DNA of 64,000 nucleotides from Lota lota (lineage: Eukaryota; Chordata; Actinopteri; Gadiformes; Lotidae). A model generated the notes under the pieces. It was given only the letters and a program-made list of their open reading frames with translations. It did not search any database and was not told the DNA's origin. How positions within the stretch are numbered: position 1 is the stretch's first letter; every line of letters starts with the position of its first letter. This document shows, one piece after another, positions 50,191 to 64,000 of the stretch. The DNA is taken from assembly GCA_026745465.1 (NCBI GenBank), contig JACYXH010000409.1, positions 1,947,001 to 2,011,000 on the forward strand, given 5' to 3'. The position numbers were made by a program, and so were the translations under genes.

Positions 50191-50448
50191 ATGCTACAGA
50201 CAAATTATATAAAAACATTGTCTCTAAGCACGATCGCATATCATGAACACAATCACAAATCCTGTTTAACTCTGCATCCTGTCACAGAACCCCAAGGGCT
50301 TCTGTCTCTTTCCCCAGAATCTCCAAAACAAACATTCTGATCGCCAAGGAGGGCATCTGCTGACCTGCCCAGGAATTGATGTCAGTGATAAGGGAACCAA
50401 TCTAGACTGTCTCCTTGGTTACCTTGGAACCTGGCATGATATGACAAC

Positions 50449-50454
50449 AATAAA
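50449..50454 (+). terminator. Polyadenylation signal of Kazal gene copy A
   Basis: AATAAA lies 86 bases after the stop codon. Confidence 0.8.
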
Positions 50455-50554
50455 AGTGTCTTGAGCAGAGAAGGTGTGGCTTCATTTATTTGGTGACCTG
50501 TTTGAGATTAATAACTGCCTGATCACATTCACATACCATGCTCAGTAACACACT

Positions 50555-50586
<32 letters not shown>

Positions 50587-50680
50587 AAATCGTGAGAAAT
50601 AAAGAGAGAAAGAGAGAGCAAGAGAGAAAGAGAGATGGAGAGGGAGAGAAAGAAAGAGATAGAGACAGAGAGTTTGTTCC
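50555..50680. repeat. (GA)n-rich tract
   Basis: Interrupted GA/GAAA repeat between the Kazal gene and stra6l. Confidence 0.93.
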
Positions 50681-50766
50681 TAGGTATGTAGTATTGTCTT
50701 CCATGTTTACAGTATGACTCGAGCGTGCTTGGCAGGGCGGGATGTGAACAACGGAAAGTAGTCAGA

Positions 50767-50773
50767 TTTATAT
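50767..50773 (+). promoter_or_regulatory. stra6l: Possible TATA element of stra6l
   Basis: TTTATAT lies 65 bases upstream of the start codon. Only position and sequence support it. An upstream non-coding exon is possible. Confidence 0.35.
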
Positions 50774-50837
50774 CCTCCCTTCCTGCAGAAACTCTGCAGA
50801 CAGAATCTGAGCTGGGCACACACGACCCAACGCAGCC

Positions 50838-61079
<10,242 letters not shown>

Positions 61080-62059
61080 AACAGCTCAACAGCACCCTCT
61101 GGCTGGGGAACACCGCCACAGCAGCTGAAGAAACACAGGATCAATGCAATGGACCGTCATCGTGTGGAGTCCAGACCACCATCGTGTGAAGGTTCTGCCT
61201 CGGTTCCACTGACCCACCAGACAAAAGAGAGAATCCATTGTGGATCTTTTGAGGCTGCCACCAAGAAGGTTAAAAGGTATTGCTAGCATCCCCTAGCTTA
61301 GCCATAAAACAATTGATGCTTTGCTGCCACATTCGCAACTCGTTTGAAAACATAAATCGTTTTACTAATCAAAACAAAACTTTATATTTGTACGAAGATC
61401 CAGAAGGCAAAATTATGAGGTTGGTGGTCTTTCCATCCTGATCTCTCAAACTCTGATGCTATTCAAACCAATATATACAATATAATACCATAATCATTTA
61501 TGCTTTTATACATACAACAATTAAACAACCAAAGTTAGTTTATAACATTTCATGTTTTTTTCATCATAAATATCATGTTTTGGAAAGGTGAGGTACCTTG
61601 TATTTGAATGCTGTAAGTGTTGTTGATGCTTTTGTTATTATTGTTGTTGGCAATCCATGGGTATGGGGGTTTGAGTATTTTCTACCAAAAAAATCTGTTC
61701 TATAGAATTGTGATCATTGTAAAAGTCCATAGATCACTTATTTGAATTTTGCTTGAGTTGCATGATTTTTGATAAAGAGTTCAAACCAAATAATGTTTTT
61801 AGATATAAATAAAACTTTGGACCAAATATAATATATTGTATTCTCTGTATTGGCCAGGTATGATATGACAGTCTAACTACAGAACTTAATAATATAAATG
61901 GTCTGTGGTTTTTGTGCAGTAAAAATAAAATGAACACTAGTGTGAAACTAAACAGCTACATAAAGATAGCGGGGGTATGTGGTTTCCAAAACTAAACAAT
62001 AATACTTTGATGCTGCCCCGTTAAGATATATAGTATGTTGATGCAAACCAGATTACACA
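61080..62059 (+). other. stra6l 3' UTR and intergenic
   Basis: AT-rich sequence after the stop, with AATAAA signals at 61808-61813 and 61924-61929 that would give a 3' UTR of about 0.75-0.85 kb. No gene was recognised before the duplication copy at 62060. Confidence 0.6.
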
Positions 62060-63594
62060 TTGGCCGTTTCTTATGCTAATTGTCACTGGATTGGAAAAGC
62101 GTCCGTTTATGCGGGTGTTCTGGGTTTCTGCTTTGTCATATCTTAAAAGGGTGTGTGGTCGTCTGTGTTTTAGCAGATGGTTGTACAGCCGCTGAGTGGA
62201 AGCTAAGCTCGGGTTGGAGGATCTGGGTGGAGGGTCCGTAGATGTACGGGCCTGGGTCTTCATGTCTAAAGATGTGCAGGCCTGGGTCTGCAGGTCTGTA
62301 GACGTACGGGCTTGGTTCTGCATCTAGAATGTTTATCCAAACTCTGTAAAAAGACAACACCCATATTCATGTCAACAATAGAAGGTCATGTGATCACAGA
62401 GAAAGGCGACATCATGGGGGATGTGTTTTTTGGCCCCCATCGTGTGTGGAAATCTTTTCTTTTTTTCTTTTTTTTGTGTGTGTGTGTCACCTGCTGTGAT
62501 CCCAGGAGGACAGCTCGCTACGTTGTGAGGTGGACCAGTTCATGTTATTTCTGCAACATGTTGACTGGTAGAGCTGTGGTTGTCTTTGGGCTCCTGGCGG
62601 TCTTCATCGCTACCGGTAAAACAGTCAAATATGATTCCTAACGACACGTTAGTTCACTTATTATTATTAGTAGTAGCATTATTATTATTATTTGGAGACT
62701 GTGGCAGATTGTTAATGATGAGCTTGAGGGACACAAGATGCTAACATCTGTTTTTTTTTTTAAAGCATACATTATGTACAATTTAGCATTATATCAGGAT
62801 TCTGAAGTCTTGTGTATCGCAAGCTGAATTCTTTTTTTGTTCTTCAGAAAATGTGTTAGTCGCCGTTGTGTCTGACTACCACTGAAACTGCTTCACAGGT
62901 GGTGCGGAGGAGCCAGGATTACCCAGAAAGGTGAATTGAACTCAACTAACTTAACCCTTTTAAAGAGTGATCTTAAAGGCCAACGGTTTCTAAGCACTCG
63001 ATGGTGAATTAAGACGAGAGGTGTACAGCATTCACAATATGCTATTTGAATATACTCCCGAAGCAGCCACTGTACTTGCTACTGCGCATGGGCGGACGTT
63101 GGCACGCTCCTCAGGTATTCGTTTAGTTGATAATATAAAAAGTACTGTTCCTGCTGCAAAGTATTCCGTCCGTACATAGTCATTCACCAAGAGGGAAAGG
63201 TTGAACGGGCAGAAAGTTTAATTACGCTTGCCCTCAAAATGTGTCTGAGCCAGTCTGAACCAGATCTTGGTTTCTAAATTAATCTGTTACTGGGAATCCG
63301 ACGTGGTAATTAATTGGGATGTATCACATTTTATGTATAACAGTAGTGATACAAATACTAATACAAAGAGTCTCTATGGGATTCAAAGTAGGCCTACTTA
63401 ACTGGCCAATCACAGCAAGATCTAGTGTGTATCGCCATGGTGACGACGGTACTCCTCCTGCCCTACAGCCGGCCTGCCATGACCCCGAGGAGCTGGCGTG
63501 CCCTCTGAACCTTGACCCAATGTGCGGCAGTGACGGCGTAACCTATGGCAACGAGTGTATCCTGTGTGTGGAGAGACAGTAAGTGAGCTCACAT
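62060..63594. repeat. Segmental duplication, copy B (Kazal gene)
   Basis: Direct-orientation duplicate of 47071-47466 plus 49060-50190. It lacks the 1.6-kb middle of copy A, joining AAATC directly to a TTTTCTTTTTTT run and GTGTGTGTG. Differences from copy A are scattered single bases and small indels. Confidence 0.95.
62558..63578 (+). CDS. Kazal-type inhibitor, copy B, last exon not found
   Basis: Exons 62558-62615, 62899-62930 and 63469-63578 encode the same signal peptide, linker and first 67 residues as copy A. The only coding differences seen are synonymous (GCT/GCG and TGC/TGT in exon 3). The donor GTAAGT at 63579 is intact. The fourth exon, which in copy A lies 145 bases downstream and supplies the last cysteine, is not present in the 420 bases left in the window. 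The gene may be truncated, may use a more distant exon, or may be non-functional. Confidence 0.75.
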
Positions 63595-63645
63595 CCTGTG
63601 TGTGAGGAGACAACTAGTGAGCTCACATCCTGTTTGGGAGACAGG
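63545..63645 (+). repeat. Nascent tandem duplication at the exon 3 donor of Kazal copy B
   Basis: TATCCTGTGTGTGGAGAGAC plus AGTAAGTGAGCTCAC is followed by ATCCTGTGTGTGAGGAGACA plus ACTAGTGAGCTCAC and then ATCCTGTTTGGGAGACAGG. The second unit carries exon-like sequence with its donor destroyed (CAGTAAGT to CAACTAGT). Copy A lacks this repeat. Confidence 0.88.
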
Positions 63646-64000
63646 AGGTGTTCTCTACTTCGCCAGTTCTCCGTCATCACCATCAGTGCTTTGTGTGTTC
63701 ACCTGATTAAAGGGTTACTACTCACTATCTCTCTGACACATACATACACACACAAACGCACTCCTCACTCACTCACACACACACCCACCAAAGATAAGCT
63801 AAGGGAACACCTTATCATTCCGTATTACAGCAGCAAATAGAGCAGTGTAGATACAAATCTGAATAATATTTCAAATTGGAATGACTACTAAATATAGACA
63901 CCTATATACACAATAAATCGAGTGGTCCCTACGGTGCATAGGTTTAGTTTGAGAGTGGTAAAGAGAGCAGAAAAGAGCAGAAGAGAGACAGACTTGCATC
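63646..64000. other. Window end, nothing recognised
   Basis: Short CA-rich patch at about 63739-63785, then AT-rich sequence. No Kazal exon 4 was seen. Confidence 0.6.

Overview
The window is teleost fish genomic DNA. It carries vertebrate-type split genes with GT-AG introns, fish-style dispersed repeats and MITEs, and an extreme load of dinucleotide repeats ((GT)n, (CA)n, (CT)n, (GA)n) and minisatellites. That repeat load is reminiscent of cod-like fishes (Gadiformes), but the species cannot be read from this sequence. All recognised genes lie on the + strand.

Layout. 1-9149: no gene recognised; microsatellites, minisatellites, a TTAA-flanked MITE, a hAT-like MITE, a perfect 21-bp hairpin and copies of a dispersed fish repeat. 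9150-9473: promoter and non-coding exon 1 of abca1, with GC box, E-box, CArG-like box, an LXR/RXR DR4 element nearly identical to the mammalian ABCA1 one, and a TATA box. A second, equally good DR4 copy lies in intron 1 at 9876. 13862-46076: the complete coding region of the cholesterol/phospholipid exporter ABCA1, 48 coding exons reconstructed here to about 2273 codons without a frameshift or internal stop. 46077-48353: probable 3' UTR. 49158-50363: a four-exon secreted Kazal-type protease inhibitor (81 aa). 50838-61079: an 18-exon, 610-aa STRA6-family retinol/RBP4 receptor, most likely stra6l (rbpr2). 62060-63594: a recent duplicate of the Kazal gene carrying exons 1-3; its last exon is not found before the window ends.

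Functional reading. ABCA1 exports cholesterol and phospholipid to apolipoprotein A-I. STRA6-type proteins move retinol across membranes from RBP4. LXR and RAR share the RXR partner, so side-by-side lipid-efflux and retinoid-uptake genes with an RXR-type DR4 make co-regulation plausible, but this is inference.

Most unusual feature. Many intronic tandem repeats are seeded on splice junctions: their units contain, or align with, the adjacent authentic donor or acceptor. The clearest are 16 units of 55 bp in exact register with the exon 49 acceptor of abca1, about 22 units of 43 bp starting at the exon 39 donor, a duplicated exon 6 donor with 15 exonic bases, and an array starting on the exon 6 donor of stra6l. 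The Kazal duplicate has a nascent case. In addition, (CA)n tends to follow donors, while (GT)n or (CT)n tends to precede acceptors. The window looks like a natural record of how splice-site decoys multiply inside introns.
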